A stretch of 42,149 nucleotides of DNA, from NCBI GenBank assembly GCA_035686305.1, contig DASRZP010000076.1, forward strand, positions 1 to 42,149. The letters run 5' to 3'. Under the pieces are notes generated by a model. That model had not been told where the DNA came from. It saw nothing but the letters and a program-made list of their open reading frames with translations, and did no database searches. The translations under genes were made by a program, and so were the position numbers. Of the stretch, positions 7,469 to 15,229 are shown piece by piece (the first letter of the stretch is position 1; each line of letters begins with the position of its first letter). The stretch is from Thermodesulfovibrionales bacterium (lineage in GTDB: Bacteria > Nitrospirota > Thermodesulfovibrionia > Thermodesulfovibrionales > UBA9159).

Positions 7469-8071
7469 CTAGCCTTTCTCGTCCCTCTCTTTTGCCCTGG
7501 CAAGAAAGGCGTCTACATCAGAACTGAGAAGGAAAGGAAGCATGTCTGCTATTTCTTCATCCGGCCAATTCCACCACTTCAACTCTAGGAGCTGGTGAAT
7601 GGTTGCATCATCAAAGCGCTTCATTACGAGACGGGCGGGGTTACCCACGACAATCGCATAGGGCGCCACATCCCTTCTTACAACAGATCGCGTTCCTATT
7701 ACCGCACCGTCACCGATGGTAACACCCGACAGGATGACCGCTTCGCTGCCAATCCAGACGTCATTGCCGATAACAACGTCTCCTCTCGTTCTCGGGTGGC
7801 CGGCAATGTGACGCCCTTTTTCCCATACCACGCTGAATGGATAGGTTGTTACCCAATCAATCCTATGCTCACCACCAAGAAAAATCTTGACGCCTTCGGC
7901 TATCGAGCAAAATGCGCCAATCTTAAGAGCAGCCCCTTCGTTCCATGTAAGAATCTGTGGATCCCCATAGGTTCCCTTGCCGATTGCATAGTGCTGATAC
8001 TGTTCTTGTAGACTTTCTCTCTTTCTTGAGAACAGTCTAGCCGCTCTGTCAAATAGTCTGCGTATACGCAT
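7469..8071 (-). CDS. CatB-type hexapeptide-repeat O-acetyltransferase
   Basis: A 200-residue left-handed beta-helix acyltransferase that probably moves an acetyl group from acetyl-CoA to a sugar hydroxyl on the glycan. Hexapeptide repeats run through the middle (VVIGNDVWIGSEAVI, then GVTIGDGAVIGTRSVV), and the C-terminal PYAIVVGNPARLV motif is characteristic of the xenobiotic/CatB acetyltransferase group. The FLGGEHRIDW loop carries the His-containing catalytic region. Members in glycan loci usually decorate O-antigen, so antibiotic acetylation is less likely here. It is 32 bp downstream of the methyltransferase gene on the same strand. Confidence 0.85.
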   Translation of the reverse strand: MRIRRLFDRAARLFSRKRESLQEQYQHYAIGKGTYGDPQILTWNEGAALKIGAFCSIAEGVKIFLGGEHRIDWVTTYPFSVVWEKGRHIAGHPRTRGDVVIGNDVWIGSEAVILSGVTIGDGAVIGTRSVVRRDVAPYAIVVGNPARLVMKRFDDATIHQLLELKWWNWPDEEIADMLPFLLSSDVDAFLARAKERDEKG

Positions 8072-8103
8072 TCAGTTCATCGAGGTTGCTGCGGAGAGAA
8101 CAC

Positions 8104-8733
8104 TCACCCGCCTTTTCTTGCCCGTAGTATGTACTGAATAACAAGCGCTTCCTTTATCTTGTTGAGTAAGACAACATTGAGCAGTTTCATATTCAAACCG
8201 GAATCCACCTTGCGATACACCTTCTCAATAGTGAATCCGCTGTCCTGAAAAAGGGCACGGATACCGGGCCATGTGAAGAATCTCAGATGACTCTTATCAA
8301 GGACTCCCGAGTCTGTATAGCGCCAATTTCCCCTTACGAGGCCCCTTACGACTCTATGGAAACCCACGTTAGGAATGCTCGCAACGATACATCCGCCTGG
8401 TTTCAGCACTGCATGAAGCTTCAACATCACGGACCATGGATCGACAAGATGTTCGAGAACGTCTGCACAGACAACGCAATCAAAATGCCCGGGTGAAAAA
8501 GGGATCTCGATATGTTCGACATTGCCTTCGACAACTCGATCAAGGGCCTGCGTCGCTGACGATGCGGCGGTATGCGACAACTCGATCCCGCAGACTTCAA
8601 CGGACCCCTTTTCTTTCAAGTGCCTGCCGAGCACACCCGTTCCGCATCCAACGTCAAGAACGGAAGAGCACGTCTGTGGAATCATTGCTATGATCTCGGA
8701 CCGGAGAAGGCTATAATATTCCTCAGATACCAT
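8104..8733 (-). CDS. Class I SAM-dependent methyltransferase
   Basis: A 209-residue cytoplasmic methyltransferase of the UbiG/Methyltransf_11 type. Motif I (VLDVGCGTGVLGRHL) near residue 25 binds S-adenosylmethionine, the acidic-loop/motif IV region reads VVCADVLEHL, and post-motif LKPGGCIVASIPN follows. The C-terminal part has GIRALFQDSGF, common in enzymes that modify small or lipid-linked substrates. The position between the acetyltransferase and a GT2 gene suggests it methylates a sugar or lipid carrier, but the substrate cannot be told from sequence. Confidence 0.85.
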   Translation of the reverse strand: MVSEEYYSLLRSEIIAMIPQTCSSVLDVGCGTGVLGRHLKEKGSVEVCGIELSHTAASSATQALDRVVEGNVEHIEIPFSPGHFDCVVCADVLEHLVDPWSVMLKLHAVLKPGGCIVASIPNVGFHRVVRGLVRGNWRYTDSGVLDKSHLRFFTWPGIRALFQDSGFTIEKVYRKVDSGLNMKLLNVVLLNKIKEALVIQYILRARKGG

Positions 8734-8908
8734 GTACGGGCTTCTTTCTCATATCCCCTTCAAGGGTGCGCAGGAAACACTCAATTTTATCATACCTACC
8801 CCTGATAATTCATAAACGTTGGGGACTGGCTGTCGCTTCAGAGGCAAGAGGCGTGGATATTTGCCGGGCGCGCTGCTCATAAAACACACGAACAAAATGA
8901 CGCTATGG

Positions 8909-9694
8909 TCAACGATCTTTCTTATGGTGCCTTTGGTTCTCTCTATCGTTCTGGAGTTCGAGGAGTTTCGCATACTTGAAGAAGGACCCGCCAGCCTTTG
9001 TGATTGCCGTAACAAGACCGTCCATCCCGTCGAGGAGGCCCCTTTCAAGGAGGTAGATCTTGAGGAACATGGCGATACCGTGAAAAACGGGCGTTAGGGG
9101 GTTGGCTCTTTTTCCTGAGGCGAAGAGCTCCCTTGCGATGACGCTAGAGTAATCATTGAGGGTCTTCAGCATATCGGAATAGTTCGAGAAGGCATGGTGG
9201 TCGATATAGGCGTCGAGGTCCCCGACCCGCCCCTCGGTTATCCACCGTTCGTGAACGACCGATTGGAAGGAGCCCCGTCTCCTGTTGACGAGGCGAATAT
9301 GCCTGTCAGGCCAATAGCCGGAGTGTCTCAGCCATCTGCCATGGAGGTAATTCTTCCTCTTGAGACGGTAGGCATCCGCATCGGGTTTCTTCAGGGTCTT
9401 CAGGATTTTGTTACGGGTCTCTGCCGGAATCCTCTCGTCGGCATCCAAGAGAAGGACCCAATCGTGGCTGCACTTTTCGACGGCGCTGTTCTTCTGAGGA
9501 CCGTAGCCTTTCCAGTCTTCAAGAAAGACCCTGCATCCATGGGTCTCGGCAATCTCGACTGTCCGGTCGGTGCTGCCTGAATCGACGAGGACGATCTCCT
9601 CTGCGAAGGAGACGCTCTTCAGACACTCGGGAAGGCGAGCCTCCTCATTCTTCGTGATCAGGGCGACGGAGAGAGGGGATTTTTCAGCCGTCAT
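8909..9694 (-). CDS. Family 2 glycosyltransferase, WaaE/KdtX-like
   Basis: A 261-residue GT-A enzyme of the LPS inner-core type. ITKNEEARLPECLKSV opens the domain, followed by VDSGSTDRT, the WKGYGPQKNSAV segment typical of the WaaE/KdtX group, and the donor site LLLDADERI near residue 85. The C-terminal half has the conserved HGRWLRHSGYWPDRHIRL region. Known relatives add glucose to the heptose of LPS core. It begins inside the last codons of the O-antigen ligase gene (11-bp overlap, GGGGGGATGA ribosome binding site), so the pair is co-translated. About 175 bp with no gene separate it from the methyltransferase. Confidence 0.85.
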   Translation of the reverse strand: MTAEKSPLSVALITKNEEARLPECLKSVSFAEEIVLVDSGSTDRTVEIAETHGCRVFLEDWKGYGPQKNSAVEKCSHDWVLLLDADERIPAETRNKILKTLKKPDADAYRLKRKNYLHGRWLRHSGYWPDRHIRLVNRRRGSFQSVVHERWITEGRVGDLDAYIDHHAFSNYSDMLKTLNDYSSVIARELFASGKRANPLTPVFHGIAMFLKIYLLERGLLDGMDGLVTAITKAGGSFFKYAKLLELQNDRENQRHHKKDR

Positions 9695-10865
9695 TCATCC
9701 CCCCGGCTATACCCGAAAAAAGGGACAGAGCCATCGTTGTCGGTGTCGGGAGAATCTGGGTGTCGGTGAGGCTGCCGACGACGAAGACGACGGTAAAGGC
9801 GAAAACCGAGAATCCGGGAGATCTGTCCCGTGCCCTCCACCCTTTTCTGATCATGACGAGCAGGAGCCAGGAGAGGGCAATCAGCCCCGGTATGCCAAAA
9901 CTGACCATCATGTAAAGGAAACTGTTATGGGGATGATCATAGAACGGCAGGGAAGGGTCCCTCTTCTGCACCTCCCACGATCTTCTGAAACTGCCTGTGC
10001 CTGATCCGGTGAGAGGATTCTTCTCTATCTCAGACAGGGCGATCTCCCACATGTGGATACGCAGGCCGATGGATGTATTTACGATTCCCTGCCGGTAGAG
10101 CTCGATGTCTTCCTTCCCCTTCAAGACCCTCTTTTTTATAACGGGAAAGGTGGCAAGGAGCGAACAAAAAAGGATACCGAAAAAGATGAGTTTAACGATC
10201 TTACCCTGTTTCAGGATATGATGGAGGAGGATGGGGAAAAGGAGGATGATTGCGAGGTACCCGCTTCTTCCCCCAACAAACGCGATGGTCGAAAGATACT
10301 CTACGATGAGGGAGAGATAGATGAGCCTCTTCCGTGCATCACATTCCCTTGAAAAATAAAAGGAGGCGATGATCGTGCCTGCCGCAAGGAGGATCGAGAA
10401 GGCGATCCAGGGGGAACTTCCCGGGAAGAGCCCCACAGGATGGCCGTTCTTCAGAGGGAGGACTCCGATGTATTGCAGGATGGCAACTGCGCTGTTCAGT
10501 GAGAGACCGGCGAGAAACATCTTGAGGACAACATCATCCCGTTTTGAATCTCTGGCAATTGAAAGGAAGGCGATGCTGAAGAGCCAGTAGTACGATTTCA
10601 CCGCGATACTCATTCCGTCCGAGGGGAGTGGGGTATAGAGAAGCCCGATCCATGGAAGGACGAGAAGGAGGAGGACGGGAATCATCATGCCCGTGGAAGG
10701 CCAGGTCCCCAAGTCCTTGAGAAACCTTCCCGACAGTATCCACACAGCAAGAACAAGGCCGCCGAAAATAAAAAGAGGGGACGTCCCTATAGACAGGCAG
10801 AAAAACATCCCTCCGAAGCCTGCGGTCAGCAGGTCTCTGCTACTGGCGGTTCTTAAAGAGTCCAT
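9684..10865 (-). CDS. O-antigen ligase family membrane protein (WaaL-like)
   Basis: A 393-residue polytopic inner-membrane protein with roughly ten hydrophobic segments. The Wzy_C signature is the large periplasmic loop after residue ~240, ending in YDHPHNSFLYMMVSFGIPG, where the histidine is typical of O-antigen ligases and polymerases. Ligases join undecaprenyl-linked glycan to lipid A-core, and polymerases extend it; sequence alone does not decide which. The WaaE-like neighbour favours the ligase. The first ~9 codons overlap the end of the upstream GT2 gene. An internal ATG near residue 20 is an alternative start. Confidence 0.82.
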   Translation of the reverse strand: MDSLRTASSRDLLTAGFGGMFFCLSIGTSPLFIFGGLVLAVWILSGRFLKDLGTWPSTGMMIPVLLLLVLPWIGLLYTPLPSDGMSIAVKSYYWLFSIAFLSIARDSKRDDVVLKMFLAGLSLNSAVAILQYIGVLPLKNGHPVGLFPGSSPWIAFSILLAAGTIIASFYFSRECDARKRLIYLSLIVEYLSTIAFVGGRSGYLAIILLFPILLHHILKQGKIVKLIFFGILFCSLLATFPVIKKRVLKGKEDIELYRQGIVNTSIGLRIHMWEIALSEIEKNPLTGSGTGSFRRSWEVQKRDPSLPFYDHPHNSFLYMMVSFGIPGLIALSWLLLVMIRKGWRARDRSPGFSVFAFTVVFVVGSLTDTQILPTPTTMALSLFSGIAGGMNDG

Positions 10866-11631
10866 TCCGGCAAAAATATCCCTTTGATTCGATGGTCGCC
10901 TGGAGGAGGTCTTTGTTCCCGTTCAGCGTGGTCTTGTTCGTCGGATGCCAGAGGTGGAAGCAGATGGCCATGAACGGGTGGACCTTCTTTTTAAGGCCGT
11001 ATTTGAAAAATCTGCAGGCGAGTTCGGAATCTTCGTTGCCCCATCCGACGAAATCTTCGTTAAAGCCGTTTACTGCCATGATATCATCCCTGAAGAAACT
11101 CATATTGCACGACTTGATACCCTTAAGTTTCGTATTCCTGACGGACCGAAACAAGGGAAGACGAATGAGGTGATGGATATTGGAGATATGAAAGAGCAGG
11201 GCCATTTTCATGAGCTCAGAGGCTGAATTGGCATGCCCGTGACCAAAGGCCGCCACCATTTTCCTGTGCACATGCACCCTCTTCCCCTGAATAAAACATC
11301 CCTTTTCTGCGAGTGCCAGGTGGTCTGAGAGAAAATGCCTGTTTACGACACAATCGCCGTCCAGAAGGACAAGGTAGTCACCGGATGACCTCTTTATCGC
11401 CTCATTGCGGATCTTCGCTGCCCTGAATCCCCTGTTCTCCTGCCAGACGTGGAAGACCGGAACCGGGGCACGTTCGGAAAAGCCTTGAACGACAACAGCG
11501 GTATCGTCACCGGAGCCATCGTCTGCGATCAGGACTTCGTCGGGTTGCCTGATCTGGTCCATAACACTGTCCGTGACTTTCCCCAGGGCCAGAGGGGTAT
11601 TGTAGGTTGTAATGATCAGGGAGAGTTTCAA
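10840..11631 (-). CDS. Family 2 glycosyltransferase with galactosyltransferase-type C-terminus
   Basis: A 263-residue GT-A enzyme. The N-terminus reads LSLIITTYNTPLALG, followed by IADDGSGDDT, the ENRGFRAAKIRNEA segment and the metal/nucleotide-sugar motif LLDGDC near residue 92. Further on, the GWGNEDSELACRFF motif is the C-terminal acceptor domain of the Glyco_transf_7C type, which in relatives holds the catalytic acidic pair. The gene overlaps the DUF3108 gene by 4 bp upstream and the ligase gene by 26 bp downstream. That places it firmly within one transcript devoted to LPS or glycan assembly. Confidence 0.87.
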   Translation of the reverse strand: MKLSLIITTYNTPLALGKVTDSVMDQIRQPDEVLIADDGSGDDTAVVVQGFSERAPVPVFHVWQENRGFRAAKIRNEAIKRSSGDYLVLLDGDCVVNRHFLSDHLALAEKGCFIQGKRVHVHRKMVAAFGHGHANSASELMKMALLFHISNIHHLIRLPLFRSVRNTKLKGIKSCNMSFFRDDIMAVNGFNEDFVGWGNEDSELACRFFKYGLKKKVHPFMAICFHLWHPTNKTTLNGNKDLLQATIESKGYFCRNGLFKNRQ

Positions 11632-12407
11632 TAGTTCCCGCCGGCAAGATTGGCAGTTATGGAGCCGATCTTGATCCTTGTCTTCAACCTCACCGGGATT
11701 CTCTTTTCATCATTCGTGAGCCAGATGTAGATATCACCTTTCCTGAAGAATATCCCTTCGGATTTGATGAGCGGTTTGATAAGGACCGTGTCGAACTGTC
11801 CTACAGGAACACGTATCCTCTCTTTGCTTATCACCTGTATCTCAACGCTCCAGACCTTCTTGCTGTCAAAGACCGTGACATAAACAGGTTTGCCGATCTC
11901 GAGCTTCAGCCCTCGGAGATAGTAAAAACTTGAGAGCGGATCGAAGACCCGTGGGGGGATAGCGATCTCCTTCCTCTCGTTATTCACGTAATCGATAGAG
12001 AGAGCCTTCATGGTGTTATGGTTAAAGATCACTTCCTTGTTCTTCCGGTGTCTTCCCTCGCGAAGCCTGATCCTATAATTGACGGGCTGTCCCATGCCGA
12101 TGTTCCCAATGTTCTTCAGGAGGCTGCTTTCGACCCTGTCATCGACGGTATAGAAGATCGAGACCCACTTGGCCGATCTCGTGGTGGAGGTGATGATGAC
12201 CCTGTCCCCGCCGTCTCTCACATCGAGCGTCGCCTCGCCCGCCTTTATCCCTGTCCATGTGAGGTCGTAGCGGAAGGTCTCAGGGATGTGGAGAGAAAAG
12301 GCTCCGGCTGGAATTGTGAGAAGCATCGGGGCCCCAACAGCGAAGAGGAAAAAGAAAACCCTGCGTCTCCTTCCAGACTTATTTCTGCTTCGGCAACAGG
12401 GGAGCAT
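11628..12407 (-). CDS. DUF3108 domain protein, secreted
   Basis: A 259-residue envelope protein of unknown function. Residues 15-37 form a basic-then-hydrophobic signal peptide (RRRR, then VFFFLFAVGAPMLL) with a likely cleavage near AGAFS. The mature part matches DUF3108 proteins (FRYDLTWTGIKAGEATLDV near its start), which are predicted beta-rich periplasmic or outer-membrane-associated. It is first in the minus-strand glycan operon and overlaps the next gene by ATGA. There is no ribosome binding site before the ATG, and a -10 box sits 8 nt upstream, so translation may be leaderless. If so, this promoter could feed much of the locus. Confidence 0.8.
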   Translation of the reverse strand: MLPCCRSRNKSGRRRRVFFFLFAVGAPMLLTIPAGAFSLHIPETFRYDLTWTGIKAGEATLDVRDGGDRVIITSTTRSAKWVSIFYTVDDRVESSLLKNIGNIGMGQPVNYRIRLREGRHRKNKEVIFNHNTMKALSIDYVNNERKEIAIPPRVFDPLSSFYYLRGLKLEIGKPVYVTVFDSKKVWSVEIQVISKERIRVPVGQFDTVLIKPLIKSEGIFFRKGDIYIWLTNDEKRIPVRLKTRIKIGSITANLAGGNY

Positions 12408-12411
12408 ATTT

Positions 12412-12420
12412 TGCTATATT
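12412..12420 (+). promoter_or_regulatory. Extended -10 promoter of hisA
   Basis: TGC followed by TATATT (12412-12420) forms an extended -10 element 5 nt before the hisA ATG at 12426. No convincing -35 is seen. A start site at or next to the A of the ATG would make the mRNA leaderless, which fits the lack of any ribosome binding site. Confidence 0.45.
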
Positions 12421-12444
12421 AAAACATGTTGATAATTCCTGCAA
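12416..12444 (-). promoter_or_regulatory. Divergent promoter of the DUF3108/glycan operon
   Basis: On the minus strand, TTGCAG (12439-12444) lies 17 bp from TAATAT (12416-12421), which ends 8 nt before the DUF3108 start codon. Its -10 overlaps the hisA -10 on the other strand, and its -35 lies within the hisA coding sequence. RNA polymerase could therefore serve only one direction at a time. Confidence 0.4.
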
Positions 12445-13157
12445 TAGACCTGAAGGACGGGAAATGCGTTAGGCTCCTTCAGGGGAACAAGGACGCGGTC
12501 ACCACCTATTCGGACGATCCTTCGTCTACGGCGAAGCTCTGGGAATCATGTGGTGCGACGCTCCTCCATGTCGTTGATCTTGACGGCGCCTTCACAGGAG
12601 AGCAGAAAAACCTTGAAGCCATCAGGAAGATCCGCGACACTGTCTCGATGGAGATCGAAGTCGGGGGGGGCATACGGGACATGGGAAAGATCGAAGATCT
12701 CATCGCTATCGGGATCACCAGGATCATCCTCGGCACCGTTGCCGTCGAAAAACCTTCGCTCGTTGCCGAGGCCTGCCAGCGATATCCCGGTCGGATATTG
12801 GTTGGCATTGACGCACGGGACGGAAAGGTCGCGGTAAAGGGATGGGTTGAAGTTACAGCCGCGGATGCAAAGGCGCTTGCAAAGGATGCCGCCCGGAAGG
12901 GCGCGGCAGGGATTATCTATACCGACATATCGACCGACGGGATGATGACCGGTCCGAATGTCCCCGCCGTGGAGGAGATGGTCATGACGGTCGATATACC
13001 TGTCATAGCATCGGGAGGTCTCTCCTCCCTTGGGGATATAAGGAGGCTCCTTGCCGTAAGAAACCTCTGGGGTGTGATCACGGGGAAGGCGATTTATTCG
13101 GGAGCCCTTGATTTGAGAGAGGCGATACGAATTTCTGAGGATCGAGGAAAGGGTTGA
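12426..13157 (+). CDS. hisA: Phosphoribosylformimino-5-aminoimidazole carboxamide ribotide isomerase
   Basis: HisA catalyses the Amadori rearrangement of ProFAR to PRFAR, the fourth step of histidine biosynthesis. The 243-residue protein has the canonical half-barrel repeat. The first half begins IIPAIDLKDGKCVRL with the catalytic Asp at residue 8. VGGGIRDMGKIEDL carries one phosphate-binding loop and IASGGLSSLGDIRRL the second, and YTDISTDGMMTGPN carries the second catalytic Asp region. The length is normal. The start is fixed by the conserved N-terminus; no ribosome binding site precedes it. hisF follows 60 bp downstream on the same strand. The rest of the his operon is not in the window. 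Confidence 0.96.
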   Translation: MLIIPAIDLKDGKCVRLLQGNKDAVTTYSDDPSSTAKLWESCGATLLHVVDLDGAFTGEQKNLEAIRKIRDTVSMEIEVGGGIRDMGKIEDLIAIGITRIILGTVAVEKPSLVAEACQRYPGRILVGIDARDGKVAVKGWVEVTAADAKALAKDAARKGAAGIIYTDISTDGMMTGPNVPAVEEMVMTVDIPVIASGGLSSLGDIRRLLAVRNLWGVITGKAIYSGALDLREAIRISEDRGKG

Positions 13158-13217
13158 GGTTAAGAAAGAAGAGAGATTCTCAGCGTTGCTTCGGCCTTGT
13201 CCCTTTTGGAGGAACCT

Positions 13218-14063
13218 GTGCTAGCTAAACGGATCATTCCCTGCCTCGATGTGAAAGACGGCAGGGTCGTGAAAGGGGTCAGCTTTGTCAATCTGAGGGA
13301 TGCCGGTGATCCTGTGGAGAACGCAAAGTTTTATGACGGACAGGGGGCTGATGAACTCATCTTCCTCGATATCACCGCATCCCATGAGAAGCGGAAGATC
13401 ATTCTTGATGTTGTCGAAAAGACTGCTACGGATGTCTTTATGCCACTGACCGTTGGCGGTGGGATAAAGAGCCTTGATGATATCAGAGACCTTCTCCGTG
13501 CGGGCTGCGATAAGGTCTCTATCAACACGACGGCCGTGAAAGACCCTTACTTTATCAGCAGGGCGGCAGAGCGATTCGGGAGCCAGTGCGTCGTTGTCGC
13601 CATAGACGCAAAGCGGGTTGGCGGCACGATGTCCGATGCCACCGGTGAACTATGGTGCGAGATGGAGCAGTTCAGGGATGTCTGCATCGAACTCCCGAAG
13701 GCTGGCGAAGAGACATTATGGGCGATCTCAACCCATGGCGGGAGACGGATGAAGCTCATCAATGCAGTCAGATGGGCAAAGAAGATGGAAGACCTTGGGG
13801 CAGGGGAGATCATGCTGACGAGCATGGACAGGGACGGCACAAAAGACGGTTATGACCTGGAGCTCACACGGGCGATATCGGAGGCCGTTGCGATTCCTGT
13901 CATCGCCTCGGGCGGCGCAGGCACTCTTGAGCATCTCTTCGAAGGGTTTGTTTATGGAAAGGCCGACGCAGTTCTTGCGGCGTCAATATTTCATTTCAGA
14001 GAATACACGGTCAGAGAGGCCAAGGAGTATCTGAGATCGAAGGGTGTCCTGGTGAGGCTTTAA
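13218..14063 (+). CDS. hisF: Imidazole glycerol phosphate synthase cyclase subunit, with an insertion
   Basis: HisF uses ammonia from HisH to convert PRFAR to imidazole glycerol phosphate and AICAR. I place the start at GTG 13218, which gives the usual (M)[15 protein letters not shown]-terminus behind a GGAGG site; a TTG at 13197 is a weaker alternative. Catalytic Asp11 and Asp130 are present, as are the phosphate loops [11 protein letters not shown] and [12 protein letters not shown] and the C-terminal [11 protein letters not shown]. The 281 residues exceed the usual ~251-256. A 30-residue segment (about 137-166, coding 13626-13715) is inserted between the Asp130 strand (AIDAKR) and THGGR. 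No hisH is in view. Confidence 0.95.
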   Translation: MLAKRIIPCLDVKDGRVVKGVSFVNLRDAGDPVENAKFYDGQGADELIFLDITASHEKRKIILDVVEKTATDVFMPLTVGGGIKSLDDIRDLLRAGCDKVSINTTAVKDPYFISRAAERFGSQCVVVAIDAKRVGGTMSDATGELWCEMEQFRDVCIELPKAGEETLWAISTHGGRRMKLINAVRWAKKMEDLGAGEIMLTSMDRDGTKDGYDLELTRAISEAVAIPVIASGGAGTLEHLFEGFVYGKADAVLAASIFHFREYTVREAKEYLRSKGVLVRL

Positions 14064-14068
14064 ACCAG

Positions 14069-14110
14069 TCTTCTCTTCTGAGAGGACATCCGCTTCTCGG
14101 CAAGAGAAGA
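14069..14110. repeat. 9-bp inverted repeat between convergent genes
   Basis: TCTTCTCTT (14069-14077) pairs with AAGAGAAGA (14102-14110), downstream of both hisF and the convergent PP-loop gene. There is no T-run, so it is at best a weak bidirectional transcription barrier. The motif AGGACATCC also occurs twice in this gap. Confidence 0.4.
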
Positions 14111-14178
14111 GCCCTTTCGAATAGGACATCCTCTCCGGAGCTTGTCCAAGCTATTGAGATCTTTCGGGAGGGTTCCGA

Positions 14179-15213
14179 TCAGGCACGACTCACAACGTGC
14201 TTCTTCTCAGGTCTTCCTATCCTGCGGTTGATGAGAACCTCGTCTCCTGCAGGAACGACGCGTGCCTTGCTGGAACCGTTACCCCTGACGACGGTCACGT
14301 CCACTTCGGGAAGATGCTTTGCGTCGGAGTACCGAGCACAGAGCGAGGCCGCCAGGCTTATGAAGTCTGCCGAGTCTTCTCCCGACAGCAGCACTGTCGG
14401 GCTTCCAGACCCTTCCACCCGTAACAGATAATCCTCGTTCCCCGCATAAGACTCTATGGCCGCGTTCTCTTTTTCATCCCTCCCGACGATAGTCTTGCAT
14501 GTCTGAGAGAGCCTGAAGTGTCTCCCTACCCTCAAGAGATGGAGGTCGTTGAGGGAGGGGTTGGGGGTGTGGCCAAGGAGTTCTCTTAACCGGTATGAGT
14601 AGTTCGGTTCGGTCAGGAGGCAGCCTCCGGCAGGGGCCGGATAGTCTGTCAGTCCTAGCTCTTCGGCAAGGGCCATCTGTGGTTTTCGCGACCTGCCGCT
14701 GAAGCCGTACAGCATCTCACGCTTCACAAGCCCTTCCTTCTCAGGAGCGGTGACGGCGAGGAGCTTTGCGCTCAGGGGACGGAGCACAGAGCCTTTCAAC
14801 CCCGCCTCCCTGTCAATCATATTGAGCGTGTCACGTCTCTGGCTCATGGGCCTCTGGCCGACAACCTCACCGGTAACAACAAAATGGGCACCTGTCATCT
14901 CCATGAGGTCTCTCGCCTCCCTGAGCATGAGGATCCTGCAGTCGATGCAGGGGTTCATATTCTTGCCGTGTCCGAAAACCGGATTCTTCACGATCTCAAC
15001 GAACTGATCGGCCAGGTGGCTGAGCTTCACGGTAAACCCGAATTTTTCAGCTGCGGGAAAGGGGTTCTTCGAACAGGAGGAGCTGTCACTGATGTCGCAG
15101 CCAAAGTGTGTGAGAAAGGTGACGGCAGTGATTTCCACCCCCTGTCTCAGCATGACGAGTATTGCAAGGGTGCTGTCAAGTCCGCCCGATAGGAGAGCTA
15201 TTGCCTTTGCCAT
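14179..15213 (-). CDS. PP-loop ATPase, tRNA-thiolation-like, with NFACT-R-like C-terminus
   Basis: A 344-residue cytoplasmic protein in two parts. Residues 1-200 form an adenylating PP-loop domain related to MnmA and ThiI. ALLSGGLDSTLA binds ATP, MNPCIDCRILML has a CxxC, and GEVVGQRPMSQRRD follows. Residues ~230-330 resemble an NFACT-R/DUF814 RNA-binding module (LRVGRHFRLS, IVGRDEKENAAI). Such proteins are often annotated as tRNA 2- or 4-thiouridine enzymes; the actual substrate is unproven. It is separated from the heptose kinase gene by 16 bp on the same strand, so they are probably co-transcribed although functionally unrelated. Confidence 0.75.
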   Translation of the reverse strand: MAKAIALLSGGLDSTLAILVMLRQGVEITAVTFLTHFGCDISDSSSCSKNPFPAAEKFGFTVKLSHLADQFVEIVKNPVFGHGKNMNPCIDCRILMLREARDLMEMTGAHFVVTGEVVGQRPMSQRRDTLNMIDREAGLKGSVLRPLSAKLLAVTAPEKEGLVKREMLYGFSGRSRKPQMALAEELGLTDYPAPAGGCLLTEPNYSYRLRELLGHTPNPSLNDLHLLRVGRHFRLSQTCKTIVGRDEKENAAIESYAGNEDYLLRVEGSGSPTVLLSGEDSADFISLAASLCARYSDAKHLPEVDVTVVRGNGSSKARVVPAGDEVLINRRIGRPEKKHVVSRA

Positions 15214-15229
15214 AGTTGAACGACTAACG

